A program made the translations under genes and the position numbers. The notes under the pieces are model-generated. The model made no database searches and had not been told where the DNA came from. It saw nothing but the letters and a program-made list of their open reading frames with translations. DNA of 43,662 bases from Pseudomonadota bacterium (GTDB lineage Bacteria; Myxococcota_A; Polyangia; Haliangiales; Haliangiaceae), in the NCBI GenBank assembly GCA_023428295.1, contig JAEYYV010000047.1, positions 1 to 43,662 on the forward strand. The letters are read 5' to 3'. Shown here piece after piece: positions 33,520 through 41,273 of the stretch (within the stretch, counting starts at the first letter, position 1; the number at the start of each line of letters is the position of its first letter).

Positions 33520-34422
33520 TTAACCGAGGCTCGCCCACGCGTTCTCGCGACGCGTGGTGCGCGCCGCCTGTGCCACGCCGAGCAGCGGACGGTCGCGCTT
33601 CCACCGCGCGTGTTCCTCGTCGGGCGCCGCGTCCCACGCGCGTTCGATCTCGCTGACGAGCTTGCCGATCTGCACGAGCGAACCGGCGAGCGCGAAGTGC
33701 GTCATGGGCGACTTCGGATCTGCCGCCGCGATCCCACGCACCGCGATCGCCGCGGCGACGAGCTGCTCGACGAGCTCGCGCACGAACGAGTGACGGCGCG
33801 CCACGCCGATCAGGTAGCCGAGGAGCGCCGCGTGCACGTGCGCATCCTCCACGGTGCGAAACGGCTTGATGTACTCGCTGTAGCCATCGCCAGGGAGCAG
33901 GTCGGCCTCGCGGACGCTCACGCGCTCGAGCGTGACCTCCGCGTGCGGGATCTCGGGGACGAACGGCGCGCTGCTCGGTGTCATCGTCACGCCCACCGCG
34001 CTCGCCGACACGCGGACCACGCGGATGCGGTTGCGGCCTTCGTCGTCGGTCCCCTCGGTCGCGGCGACGAGCAAGTGCGTCGCGAGCGGCGCAGCGGTCG
34101 CCCAGCGCTTGGTGCCGGAGAGCGAGAAGTGATCGCCCGCGGGCACGAGCCGCGTCTCGATGTGCTTGGGCGCGTTGCCCTTGGCCTCCGTCACGCACAG
34201 CGCACCGATGCCGCCGTGATCGGGGACGAGCGCTTGCAACGCGGCTTGATAGCCGCCCGCGAACGCGAAGCCGAGTCGATCGGCCCACGCGCCGCCGACG
34301 ATCGCGCGATCGACAGGCGCATCGAACGGCGCGCGGATCGCGGTGGTCGCGGTCCACCACGTGGCGAGCGAGTCGGCAGCGGGCGGGCGCGCGTCGAGCA
34401 CGCAGCGAAGCAGATCGTCCAC
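33520..34422 (-). CDS. Acyl-CoA dehydrogenase-like flavoprotein, shortened
   Basis: The 300-aa protein starts at GTG 34422. The middle FAD/substrate domain is recognisable (GGIGALCVTEAKGNAP, FSLSGTKRWATAA, VSASAVGVTMTP), as is the start of the C-terminal helical bundle (HVHAALLGYLIGVARR). It is about 80 residues shorter than usual: the N-terminal helical domain is cut down, and no catalytic-Glu region like YEGT is seen at the end. It may be a non-dehydrogenase member. It lies seven bases behind the kinase, at the end of the grpE-kinase unit, and abuts the stop of the globin fusion gene. Confidence 0.7.
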   Translation of the reverse strand: MDDLLRCVLDARPPAADSLATWWTATTAIRAPFDAPVDRAIVGGAWADRLGFAFAGGYQAALQALVPDHGGIGALCVTEAKGNAPKHIETRLVPAGDHFSLSGTKRWATAAPLATHLLVAATEGTDDEGRNRIRVVRVSASAVGVTMTPSSAPFVPEIPHAEVTLERVSVREADLLPGDGYSEYIKPFRTVEDAHVHAALLGYLIGVARRHSFVRELVEQLVAAAIAVRGIAAADPKSPMTHFALAGSLVQIGKLVSEIERAWDAAPDEEHARWKRDRPLLGVAQAARTTRRENAWASLG

Positions 34423-34429
34423 GCCGCGG

Positions 34430-35479
34430 TTATCGCATGCGGCGGAGCGGGGGAGGTGGAGGCAATGACACCACGGCGAGCGCCTTGTCCACGTCCATGA
34501 TGCCGAGCGCTGCTCCCGCCGCGGCGCGGTCGGTGCCGATCATCTCGAGCACCATCAACGCGTGGCGCGCACTCGAGAAGCGCTGCTCGCGGTCGCGCGC
34601 GACGAGCTTGCGGCAGAACCGCTCGAGCAACGGATCCACGAGGAGGCCGGGCACGCGATCCTCGATCCGCGGGACGTCCCGCTTGAGCTTTGCGGTCAGC
34701 ACGTCGAGCGCCTTGCCCTCGTACGCGACCACGCCCGAGAGCATCTCGTACACGATCATGCCGAGCGAGTAGAGATCCGCGCGGTGATCCACCGCCTCGC
34801 CGCGCGCTTGCTCGGGCGCCATGTACATCGGCGTACCCACGATGAGACCCGCTTCCGTGATGCGCTCGACGGAGTCGTCGCTGCCGAACTTGGCGATCGC
34901 GATCCCGAAATCGATGATGCGCGCGTGGTCGCGGCTGTTCCGCCACTCGACGAGCACGTTGTCCGGCTTGAGGTCGCGATGCACGAGGCCCATCGCGTGG
35001 GCGTGCTCGAGGCCGCGCAGCAGCTGCCCGACGATGGTGGTCACGCGCTCCGGCGGCAGCGGCATCGTCATGATGGCGGACAGCGGCTCGCCGTCGACAA
35101 AATCGAGCGCCATCGCGTAGCGCCCCTCGGCCTCGACGAGCTCCACGACGCCGCCGACGTGGGGATGCCCGAGGCGGGACGCGATGCGCGACTCGCGACG
35201 AAAGCGGGCGACCGTGGTCGGCTCGCCGAGCAGCTGCGGGCGCATCACCTTCAGCGCGACGACGCGGTTCGTGTCGATGTGCGTGGCGCGATAGACCACC
35301 CCCATCGCGCCGCCGCCGAGCTCGGCTTGCACGAGGTACGGGCCGACCATGGTGCCGACGAGCGCGAGATCCTTCGCGCGCTCTGCCTCGGAGCGTTTGG
35401 GCTTGCTCTTGCCGACGCCGAGCTGCGTCTTCTTCGCGTCGACAATCGTGTCACGCGAGAGCTCGTCGTCGGAGGCCAC
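34430..35479 (-). CDS. Soluble Hanks-type Ser/Thr protein kinase
   Basis: The 349-aa kinase starts at GTG 35479. After a charged N-terminal arm of 45 residues, the domain shows the Gly loop ELGGGAMG, Lys77, HRDLKPDN (Asp169), DFG at 190 and the MYMAPEQ segment. There is no transmembrane span, so it should act in the cytoplasm. The C-terminus is short and Pro-rich. It follows the grpE-like gene by 26 bp and precedes the acyl-CoA-dehydrogenase-like gene by 7 bp, so all three are likely co-transcribed. Confidence 0.9.
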   Translation of the reverse strand: MASDDELSRDTIVDAKKTQLGVGKSKPKRSEAERAKDLALVGTMVGPYLVQAELGGGAMGVVYRATHIDTNRVVALKVMRPQLLGEPTTVARFRRESRIASRLGHPHVGGVVELVEAEGRYAMALDFVDGEPLSAIMTMPLPPERVTTIVGQLLRGLEHAHAMGLVHRDLKPDNVLVEWRNSRDHARIIDFGIAIAKFGSDDSVERITEAGLIVGTPMYMAPEQARGEAVDHRADLYSLGMIVYEMLSGVVAYEGKALDVLTAKLKRDVPRIEDRVPGLLVDPLLERFCRKLVARDREQRFSSARHALMVLEMIGTDRAAAGAALGIMDVDKALAVVSLPPPPPLRRMR

Positions 35480-35505
35480 GCCCTACGATAGCGCAATCAG
35501 CGGGA

Positions 35506-36102
35506 TCAAGTGTGCTTGCCAACGGCAACGCCGGCCGGGCGCAGCACCTCGTCGCCGATCGCGTACCCCTCGCGTACGACATCGATCACGCGGCCGTCCT
35601 GCGACACGTCCGAGACCGGCACGAGCGCGACCGCGTCGTGGCGGCGGGGATCGAACATCTCGCCGATCGCGGGCATGTGCGCGACGCCGAACTGGCCGAG
35701 CTGGGAGAGCAGGCTGCGCTTCACCAGCTCGAGGCCCGTCACGACATCCTCGGACTCCGCGTGTTTGCGCGCCGCAGCGATGCCGCGATCGAGATCGTCG
35801 ACGACCGGCAACAGGCTCTCGAGCAGCTTGCGCGTGCGCTGCTCGAGCTCCTTCTTGGACGCCGTGGCGATGCGCTTGCTCGCCGCTTCGATCTCCGCGT
35901 ACGCCTGATCCGCGCGCGTGTTCGCCGCTTGTAGCTCGGCGTTTCGCTTCGCCAGGATGGCGTTCAGATCCTGGATCTCGGCCTCGAGCGTGGCGATGTA
36001 GTCGCTGCTCTTGGCTCCCGACGCGATGTCGCCGGCGAGCAGGTCGTCGAGCTCCTTGGCAGCGGCGACGGCGTCGAATTCGGGCTCGGGGTCGGTAGCC
36101 AT
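35506..36102 (-). CDS. grpE: GrpE nucleotide exchange factor
   Basis: The 198-aa protein has the GrpE layout: an acidic N-terminus, a long coiled coil (YIATLEAEIQDLNAILAKRN and onward to residue 95), a four-helix part (LLPVVDDLDRGIAAA, LVKRSLLSQLGQFGV) and a C-terminal beta wing (FDPRRHDAVALVPV, YAIGDEVLRPAGVAVGK). It releases ADP from DnaK. No dnaK or dnaJ lies in the window; instead a kinase and an acyl-CoA-dehydrogenase-like gene follow. It may be a second, specialised copy, which cannot be judged from this window. Confidence 0.85.
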   Translation of the reverse strand: MATDPEPEFDAVAAAKELDDLLAGDIASGAKSSDYIATLEAEIQDLNAILAKRNAELQAANTRADQAYAEIEAASKRIATASKKELEQRTRKLLESLLPVVDDLDRGIAAARKHAESEDVVTGLELVKRSLLSQLGQFGVAHMPAIGEMFDPRRHDAVALVPVSDVSQDGRVIDVVREGYAIGDEVLRPAGVAVGKHT

Positions 36103-36158
36103 GTCTCGTGCATCATGGCACGCGCTGCCGACGGCCGCACTCGCTGCGCCCGCGCTGG

Positions 36159-36638
36159 TTAACGCGTCAGCTGCGTGAGCTGAACCAGATTGCCGCAGCC
36201 ATCATCGACCTGCGCGATGAGTGCCATCGTCACGTCCGTGACCGGCATCTTGACCGTGGCGCCCTTGGCCTCGACGCGCGAGAAGTCGCTCGCGAGGTCG
36301 CTCGTGTAGAACATGATCGCGGGCTGGCTCTGCTCGTACATCGCTCGCTGGAACGCCTTGGCCGCAGGCATCGCGTTATGCGCGAGCTGTAGTTCGGTCG
36401 TCCCGTCGGTCACGCTGAGCCAGCGGTAGCCATCGTGGGACTCGTCGTCCTTCTTCTGAAAGCCGAGGACATCGGTGTAGAAGGCGAGCGCCTTGTCCTG
36501 ATCGTCGACGTAGATCGTGACGAGCTTGATCTGCAGACCCTTCCGCGCAGGTGCTTCGGCGGTGGGCGTGGTGGTCGTGGTTGGCTTCGAGCCGGCGCAA
36601 CCGGCGGCCAGGGCGAGCGTGAAGAGAATGGCGCGCAT
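36159..36638 (-). CDS. VOC-domain lipoprotein
   Basis: The 159-aa protein carries a lipoprotein signal (MRAILFTLALAAGC, Cys14) and a Thr-rich linker, then one VOC domain: IKLVTIYVDDQDKALAFYTD, DGYRWLSV and GNLVQLTQ. VOC proteins are normally cytoplasmic, so a lipid-anchored form is odd. It lies three bases after the cytoplasmic VOC gene and is probably read from the ECF-type promoter at 37058-37084. A ligand-binding or detoxifying role in the periplasm is a guess. Confidence 0.85.
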   Translation of the reverse strand: MRAILFTLALAAGCAGSKPTTTTTPTAEAPARKGLQIKLVTIYVDDQDKALAFYTDVLGFQKKDDESHDGYRWLSVTDGTTELQLAHNAMPAAKAFQRAMYEQSQPAIMFYTSDLASDFSRVEAKGATVKMPVTDVTMALIAQVDDGCGNLVQLTQLTR

Positions 36639-36641
36639 GAC

Positions 36642-37037
36642 TTATCCCCACTTCGCGAGTTGGACGATCTGGATCAGGTTGCCGACGGTGTCGCTGACCT
36701 TCGCGATCTTCGAAGCCGTGACATCGGTCGGCGGTTGCGAGAACTCGGCGCCCTTGGCCTTCATGCGTTCGTAGTCGGCCTGCACGTCGTCGGTATAGAA
36801 GACCTGCGCAGGTTGTCCCTGGGACGCGAGCGCCTTCTGAAATGCCTTCGCGGCAGGATCCTCGGCGAGCGCGAGCTGCAGCTCGGTGCCGTCGGGATCC
36901 TCGGGCGACACGACGGTGAGCCAGCGGTAGTTGCCCTTGCTGAAGTCCGCCTTCTTCACGAGGCCGAGGACCTCCGTATAGAAGTGGAGCGCTGCTTCCT
37001 GATCCTCGACGTAGATGCTGGTGAGCTTGATCTTCAT
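36642..37037 (-). CDS. VOC-family protein
   Basis: ATG 37037 gives 131 aa, with GAGGTA seven bases before the start. The sequence (MKIKLTSIYVEDQEAALHFY, YRWLTVVSPED, VSDTVGNLIQIVQ) is close to the VOC protein at 16384-16776, so they are paralogues. It is the first gene after the putative ECF41 promoter and is followed three bases later by the VOC lipoprotein. Cytoplasmic; substrate unknown. Confidence 0.85.
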   Translation of the reverse strand: MKIKLTSIYVEDQEAALHFYTEVLGLVKKADFSKGNYRWLTVVSPEDPDGTELQLALAEDPAAKAFQKALASQGQPAQVFYTDDVQADYERMKAKGAEFSQPPTDVTASKIAKVSDTVGNLIQIVQLAKWG

Positions 37038-37057
37038 TTCTGTACCTCGATGGTGAT

Positions 37058-37084
37058 GACGGATCGGAAGTCGCGAATGTGACA
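37058..37084 (-). promoter_or_regulatory. Putative ECF41-type promoter TGTCACA-N16-CGTC
   Basis: On the minus strand TGTCACA occupies 37084-37078 and CGTC occupies 37061-37058, with exactly 16 bases between. This equals the ECF41 promoter consensus as I know it. The start codon of the VOC gene is 21 bases further on, leaving a short leader with GAGGTA. The sigma gene ends 40 bases upstream. Confidence 0.7.
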
Positions 37085-37092
37085 ACGAGCCG

Positions 37093-37122
37093 AAAAAAGA
37101 TTCGAGCGCGCCGCAAGCCCGC
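37093..37122 (-). terminator. Possible weak terminator after the sigma gene
   Basis: One base past the sigma stop, minus-strand GCGGGC and GCGCGC can form a six-bp stem with one mismatch and a five-base loop. Seven bases later comes a run of six T (37098-37093), rare in this GC-rich DNA. The spacing is poor for an intrinsic terminator; the T-run may instead act as an upstream element for the promoter that follows. Confidence 0.3.
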
Positions 37123-37123
37123 G

Positions 37124-37903
37124 TCAGGACAGCGGTTCGATGGTCAGCTCGGCCAGCGCATCGGCATCGACCACCACATCCGCCGTGGCGATCGTCTCGC
37201 CCGCGAAGTCGAAGACCAGCACGCGCTGCACGTTGCCGCGCGGTGCGAGCGCGAGGCCCCAACGACCGTCGATCAGGGCAGGCACCATGTGCTCCGTGGC
37301 GCGGCGGTAGGTGATGGCGCCCTCGGCCCACTCGCGTTGACCGCCGAGCACCGCGACGAGCGCCTCGACATCGCCGGCGCGCAAGGCGGCGATGAACGCC
37401 TCCACCAAGCGGCGCTGCGTGGACAGGTCGATCTCGGGGGCACTGGCACCGTGCACGCGGCGGCGCGCGCGGCTCGCGATCTGTCGCGTGGCCGCCGCCG
37501 ACTTGCCGACGACCGGGGCGATCTCGTCGAACGACATCGCGCAGACGTCGTGAAGTACGAACGCGATGCGCTCGATCGGCTCGAGCTTGTCGAGCACCAC
37601 GAGCACCGCGAGGCCGATCGATTCCTCGAGATCGCGATCCGTCGGCGTCACTTGCTCGGGCGCCCTCTCGAGCGCGTCCTCGCGGCGCGACGTTCGCGAG
37701 CGGAGCATGTCGAGGCACGTGCGCGCGACGACGGTGGTCAGCCAGCCGCGCAGGTTCTCCACCGCTGACGTGTCCGCGCTACTCGCCTTGAGCCACGCCT
37801 CCTGCACGGCGTCGTCGGCTTCGATCGCGGATCCGAGCATGCGATACGCGACCGAGCGCAGATGTGGGCGATGCTGTTCGAAGCTGGCAGCGAGCGCGGT
37901 CAC
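37124..37903 (-). CDS. ECF41-like sigma factor with C-terminal SnoaL-like domain
   Basis: GTG 37903 gives a normal family N-terminus (FEQHRPHLRSVAYRMLGS); TTG 37918 would add five residues. Sigma region 2 contains AIEADDAVQEAWLKA and NLRGWLTTVVARTCLDML; region 4 contains FVLHDVCAMSFDEIAPVVGKS. A fused C-terminal domain of about 90 aa (RLVEAFIAALRAGDVEALVAVL) resembles the SnoaL-like regulatory domain of ECF41, but the DGGGK-type motif is absent. A consensus-matching promoter lies between this gene and the VOC genes, so it probably activates them. No anti-sigma gene is nearby, as expected for ECF41. Confidence 0.85.
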   Translation of the reverse strand: MTALAASFEQHRPHLRSVAYRMLGSAIEADDAVQEAWLKASSADTSAVENLRGWLTTVVARTCLDMLRSRTSRREDALERAPEQVTPTDRDLEESIGLAVLVVLDKLEPIERIAFVLHDVCAMSFDEIAPVVGKSAAATRQIASRARRRVHGASAPEIDLSTQRRLVEAFIAALRAGDVEALVAVLGGQREWAEGAITYRRATEHMVPALIDGRWGLALAPRGNVQRVLVFDFAGETIATADVVVDADALAELTIEPLS

Positions 37904-37918
37904 CGGCGCACCGTACAA

Positions 37919-38125
37919 CGGATCGCGGCTCGTCGATTAGCCAGGGAGCGGTCACCGCGCTTGCCGCTCACAACTCGTGCACGCCGTTTCGCACTCACGT
38001 GATCACGCGAGGTTCGCGTGTGCGCGACGAGAACAGATGCGTTCTGCGGGATGCAACGCTGTCGACCGCGGTGGACGAGATCGTCGCGTCTCGAGCTGGC
38101 CCATCCGCTGCAACATCGACGGAGC
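37919..38125. other. Divergent intergenic region, about 207 bp
   Basis: It separates the sigma gene (-) from the second double-glycine-leader gene (+). It contains the 14-mer TGTCGACCGCGGTG at 38060-38073, shared with the region upstream of the other leader gene. No TGTCACA-N16-CGTC match is seen here, so the sigma factor does not obviously control itself. No RNA gene or clear -35/-10 pair was found. Confidence 0.45.
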
Positions 38126-38455
38126 ATGTCATCCACGACGAACTTCGAGTCCCTGTCCCCCGAAGAGCTTCTCCGTCCGTTCGGCGGTGTGAAGATCGAC
38201 ATGTCGCAGCTCTCCGCGTCGGAGCGCTTCATCATCCAGAACGAGTCGGGTGGTGAGACGACGGCGAAGAACCCGAGCTCGTCGGCGTTCGGTCTGGGCC
38301 AGCTGATCCTCGCGAATCGTCGCCACTACCTCGGTGCCAACGCGAACACGACGGATCCGGCGCTGCAGCTCCAGGCGTTCCGCGGCTACGTCAAGGATCG
38401 GTACGGCAATGCCGATCGCGCGGCGGCGTTCTGGCGCAAGAACCACTGGTACTGA
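38126..38455 (+). CDS. Double-glycine-leader protein with minimal lysozyme/transglycosylase-like domain
   Basis: The 109-aa product starts at ATG 38126 (GGAG lies only one base before it, an unusually tight spacing). Residues 1-21 fit a double-glycine leader: Phe7 at -15, Leu10 at -12, Glu14 at -8, Leu15 at -7, Gly20-Gly21. The 88-aa mature part matches the lysozyme-like fold of small transglycosylases: catalytic-looking Glu40 in IIQNESGG, the NPSSSAFGLGQ loop (49-59) and an ending YVKDRYGNADRAAAFW with a terminal HWY. It would be cut by a C39 peptidase-ABC exporter and attack peptidoglycan. No transporter or immunity gene is adjacent. It converges on the kinase with one base between. Confidence 0.75.
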   Translation: MSSTTNFESLSPEELLRPFGGVKIDMSQLSASERFIIQNESGGETTAKNPSSSAFGLGQLILANRRHYLGANANTTDPALQLQAFRGYVKDRYGNADRAAAFWRKNHWY

Positions 38456-38456
38456 G

Positions 38457-41213
38457 TCAGCGCTTGCTCCACGCGGCGATCTGCTCTTTCAGATTCTCGC
38501 GGAGCACCTGGAAGTACTCGTTGTCCTTGCGACCAGCGATCACGAGCGCTTCGCGTGCGAGCGCGAGTGCGCGAGGCCGGTTGCCGGCGCGTGCCTCGAG
38601 CTCCGCGAACATCGCGAGTCCGCCGGCGCGCTCGGGGGCGTCCGTGCCTTCCCATCCGGCGACGGCCTTCTCGATATGCGGGCGCGCATCGGCGATCCTG
38701 CCGATGTCGAGCAGGCACGTGCCGAGGTTCAGGCGCGCGATCGACTGGGATGGTGCCGGCTCGTTCGCGCGAATCGATAGCTCGAGCGCGCGCTCGTAGT
38801 GCGCGATCGCCTCGCCGCACTTGTCGCGGTTCTGCAGCACGGTGCCGAGGTTGCTCTCGAGGCTCGACGCGACGGCGTACTCCTCGAGGCCGCTGTGGGC
38901 GAGGATGTCGAGCGCGCGCCTCGAGTACATCTCGACGCGATCGAGGTCGCCGCGCACGAAGGCGAGCTCGGCGAGCGATACATCCGAGGCCGCTACCTCG
39001 AACGACGTCGGCCCGTGCGCGGTCACGAAGATCGCGCGCGAGCGCTCGAAGTCACGCTCGGCGCCCTCGATGTCGCCGAGGTTTCGCTGGAGGATCGCGA
39101 GGTCGTGCAGCGTACGGGCGACCTCGGGATGCTGCGGTCCGAGCATCGCTTCCTCCATCGCGAGGCACTTGCGCAGCTCGACCGCGCCTTCCTCCGCCTT
39201 GCCCGCGAGTCCGAGCGCGGTGCCATACGCACCGATCGCCGCCGCGAGCTGTCCACGCTTTGCGGGCTCGCGCGCGGCTTCTCGCTCGAGCACCTCGATC
39301 GCCGCGCGGAACGACGCGAGCGCTTCGTCGTGCCGATCGAGCTGCGACAGCGCGTGCGCGCGCACCGTGTGTGCCTTGGGTGGCGCGCCGTCGATGGCGA
39401 GCGCCTCGACCGCGTCGCACATGCCGATGGCCTCCGCGAAGCGCTTGTCATCGACGAGGATCGCCGCGTTCAGCAGCAGCGCGTGAACGAGCTCGCGATC
39501 GTCGCCGGCCTGGCGCGCAGCCTTGGCCGACGCCGACGCGTGCTCGATCGCCGAGGCGCGCGAGTGATTGTCGAGCTCCACGTTGGCCACGGCGTACAGC
39601 GCGTTCGCGCGGATCGCGTGGTTCTGCTCCGCGGTCGCGAGCGCGACGAGCTCGGGCAAGCGCTTCGATGCTTCGGCGATGCGGCCCGAGCGCTGCTCGG
39701 CGGCGACCATCGCGGCGAGCTCGACGCTCGGCCCCGACGCGGGTGCAACAGGCGACTCGGTGCACGCGTCGGGAGAGGGCAGTGCACCCGCGGCGGCGAC
39801 CGCACGCTCGACGACACCCGCGTTCGCGTCGCGCCACACCGCCACCTGCGCGCGAAGCTCGCCGAGTTGGCGATCGAGGCAGTTCATGCGCGCGACCTTG
39901 CGCTCGGGCGCCGCGCGGCACGCGGTTGTTCGCGCGAGCTTCCACGCGCCGGCCCAATGATCGAGCAGCGTGTTCGTCGCGCTCGCTGTCAGCGCGCCGT
40001 GCCCGGGCGCCTGTGCAGCGAACCGCGTGGCGATCGCCGTGCGCGAATCCGCGGACCACACGCGATCCACGAGGTCATCACCGCACGCGGGCGCATCGCT
40101 CGCCGCGGGCGCGACGAGCCACACGGCGCTGACCGCGATGGCGCCGAGCGCGCCCGCCGCGATCACCGCGCGCCGGCTCTTGCGGCGCATGCGCCTCTCG
40201 ATCTCGTCGAGAAATGCGTCGAGGCTCGGCCAGCGATCCGCGGGATCCTTCGCGAGCCCGCGCGCGATCGCGCGCTCGAGCCACGCGGGGACAGGGCGCG
40301 TACCCGGACGGACGCGACCGAGCGCCATCTCGCGCCACATCAGCTCGGGCGTGTCGCCGCCAAAGGGATGCGTGCCGTGCAGCGCTTCGTACAGCGTGAC
40401 GGCGAACGCGTATTGATCGCTGCGCGGGTCGGCCGATCCGCCGAGCAGCTCGGGCGCGAGGTACGCGGGCGTGCCGACGAGCGAGCCGGCGATGCTTCCG
40501 AGCGCGAGCTCCGTCGGCGTCGGCGCGTGTCCTCGTGTGGGGTCGGTGCTGCCCTTCGCGATCGGCATCGAGCGTGCCGTCGGCGCGCTGCCATCTGCGT
40601 TGACCCGGGTGCTGGCGGGCGACGCGTGTGTCGTCACGTCGCCGGGCTTCTCGATCTCCGCGTGTCCGCTGCCGAGCGCGAGCTCGTCGTGTGCGGCGAC
40701 CGAATCGACTGACTCGCTCGAGTCGATCGAGTCGATCGATTCGATACCTCCGTTCGCACCGATCGGGCGTGCGAGGCCGAAGTCCGCCACGCGTGGGCGA
40801 CCTGCGCGATCGACGAGCACGTTCTCGGGCTTGAAGTCGCGATGTAGGATGCCCGACGCGTGCGCGGCCGCGAGTCCGCGACCCGCAGCGACGAGCAGCG
40901 TCACGATCTCGCGCCACGTGCGATCACGCTCGCGGAGCCAGTGGCGCAGCGTGACGCCGTCGATCCACTCCATCGCGAGCAGCGCGTGATCACCCGCGTC
41001 GATGATCTCGTGGACCGCGACCACGTTCGGGTGTTGCAGCTGCGCGGCCGCCCGCGCCTCGCGCACGAGGTCGCCGCGCTCTGCGCCGAGCAAGCGCTTC
41101 AGCGCGACCGGTCTCGCGAGCTCCGTGTCCTGCGCGCGGAAGACCTCGCCCATGCCGCCGCGCCCGATCCGCGCGCCGATCTGGTACCGACCGATCCGGT
41201 CGCCTTCCTGCAC
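38457..41213 (-). CDS. Ser/Thr protein kinase with transmembrane segment and TPR sensor region
   Basis: The 918-aa protein starts at GTG 41213. The kinase domain has the Gly loop IGRGGMG, Lys39, HRDFKPEN (Asp126; Phe replaces the usual Leu) and DFG at 144. Between DFG and the APE motif (253-255) lie about 109 residues instead of 20-30: an Asp/Ser-rich repeat (ESIDSIDSSESVDS) and a Thr/Pro-rich stretch. One membrane span is near 345-370. The outer part of about 540 residues has Cys pairs, then many TPRs (for example HPEVARTLHDLAILQRNLGD, EEYAVASSLESNLGTVL). This is a common myxobacterial sensor-kinase layout. Monocistronic. Confidence 0.9.
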   Translation of the reverse strand: MQEGDRIGRYQIGARIGRGGMGEVFRAQDTELARPVALKRLLGAERGDLVREARAAAQLQHPNVVAVHEIIDAGDHALLAMEWIDGVTLRHWLRERDRTWREIVTLLVAAGRGLAAAHASGILHRDFKPENVLVDRAGRPRVADFGLARPIGANGGIESIDSIDSSESVDSVAAHDELALGSGHAEIEKPGDVTTHASPASTRVNADGSAPTARSMPIAKGSTDPTRGHAPTPTELALGSIAGSLVGTPAYLAPELLGGSADPRSDQYAFAVTLYEALHGTHPFGGDTPELMWREMALGRVRPGTRPVPAWLERAIARGLAKDPADRWPSLDAFLDEIERRMRRKSRRAVIAAGALGAIAVSAVWLVAPAASDAPACGDDLVDRVWSADSRTAIATRFAAQAPGHGALTASATNTLLDHWAGAWKLARTTACRAAPERKVARMNCLDRQLGELRAQVAVWRDANAGVVERAVAAAGALPSPDACTESPVAPASGPSVELAAMVAAEQRSGRIAEASKRLPELVALATAEQNHAIRANALYAVANVELDNHSRASAIEHASASAKAARQAGDDRELVHALLLNAAILVDDKRFAEAIGMCDAVEALAIDGAPPKAHTVRAHALSQLDRHDEALASFRAAIEVLEREAAREPAKRGQLAAAIGAYGTALGLAGKAEEGAVELRKCLAMEEAMLGPQHPEVARTLHDLAILQRNLGDIEGAERDFERSRAIFVTAHGPTSFEVAASDVSLAELAFVRGDLDRVEMYSRRALDILAHSGLEEYAVASSLESNLGTVLQNRDKCGEAIAHYERALELSIRANEPAPSQSIARLNLGTCLLDIGRIADARPHIEKAVAGWEGTDAPERAGGLAMFAELEARAGNRPRALALAREALVIAGRKDNEYFQVLRENLKEQIAAWSKR

Positions 41214-41273
41214 GCGCGTACCTATAGCACCGCCACCCGCGCGGTTCGGGGGAAAACTTGGGATGATGCCGCC

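Noticed and set aside
37093..37122. A firm intrinsic terminator between the sigma factor and the VOC genes
   Set aside because: The stem is short with a mismatch and the T-run is seven bases away. It is kept only as a low-confidence feature.
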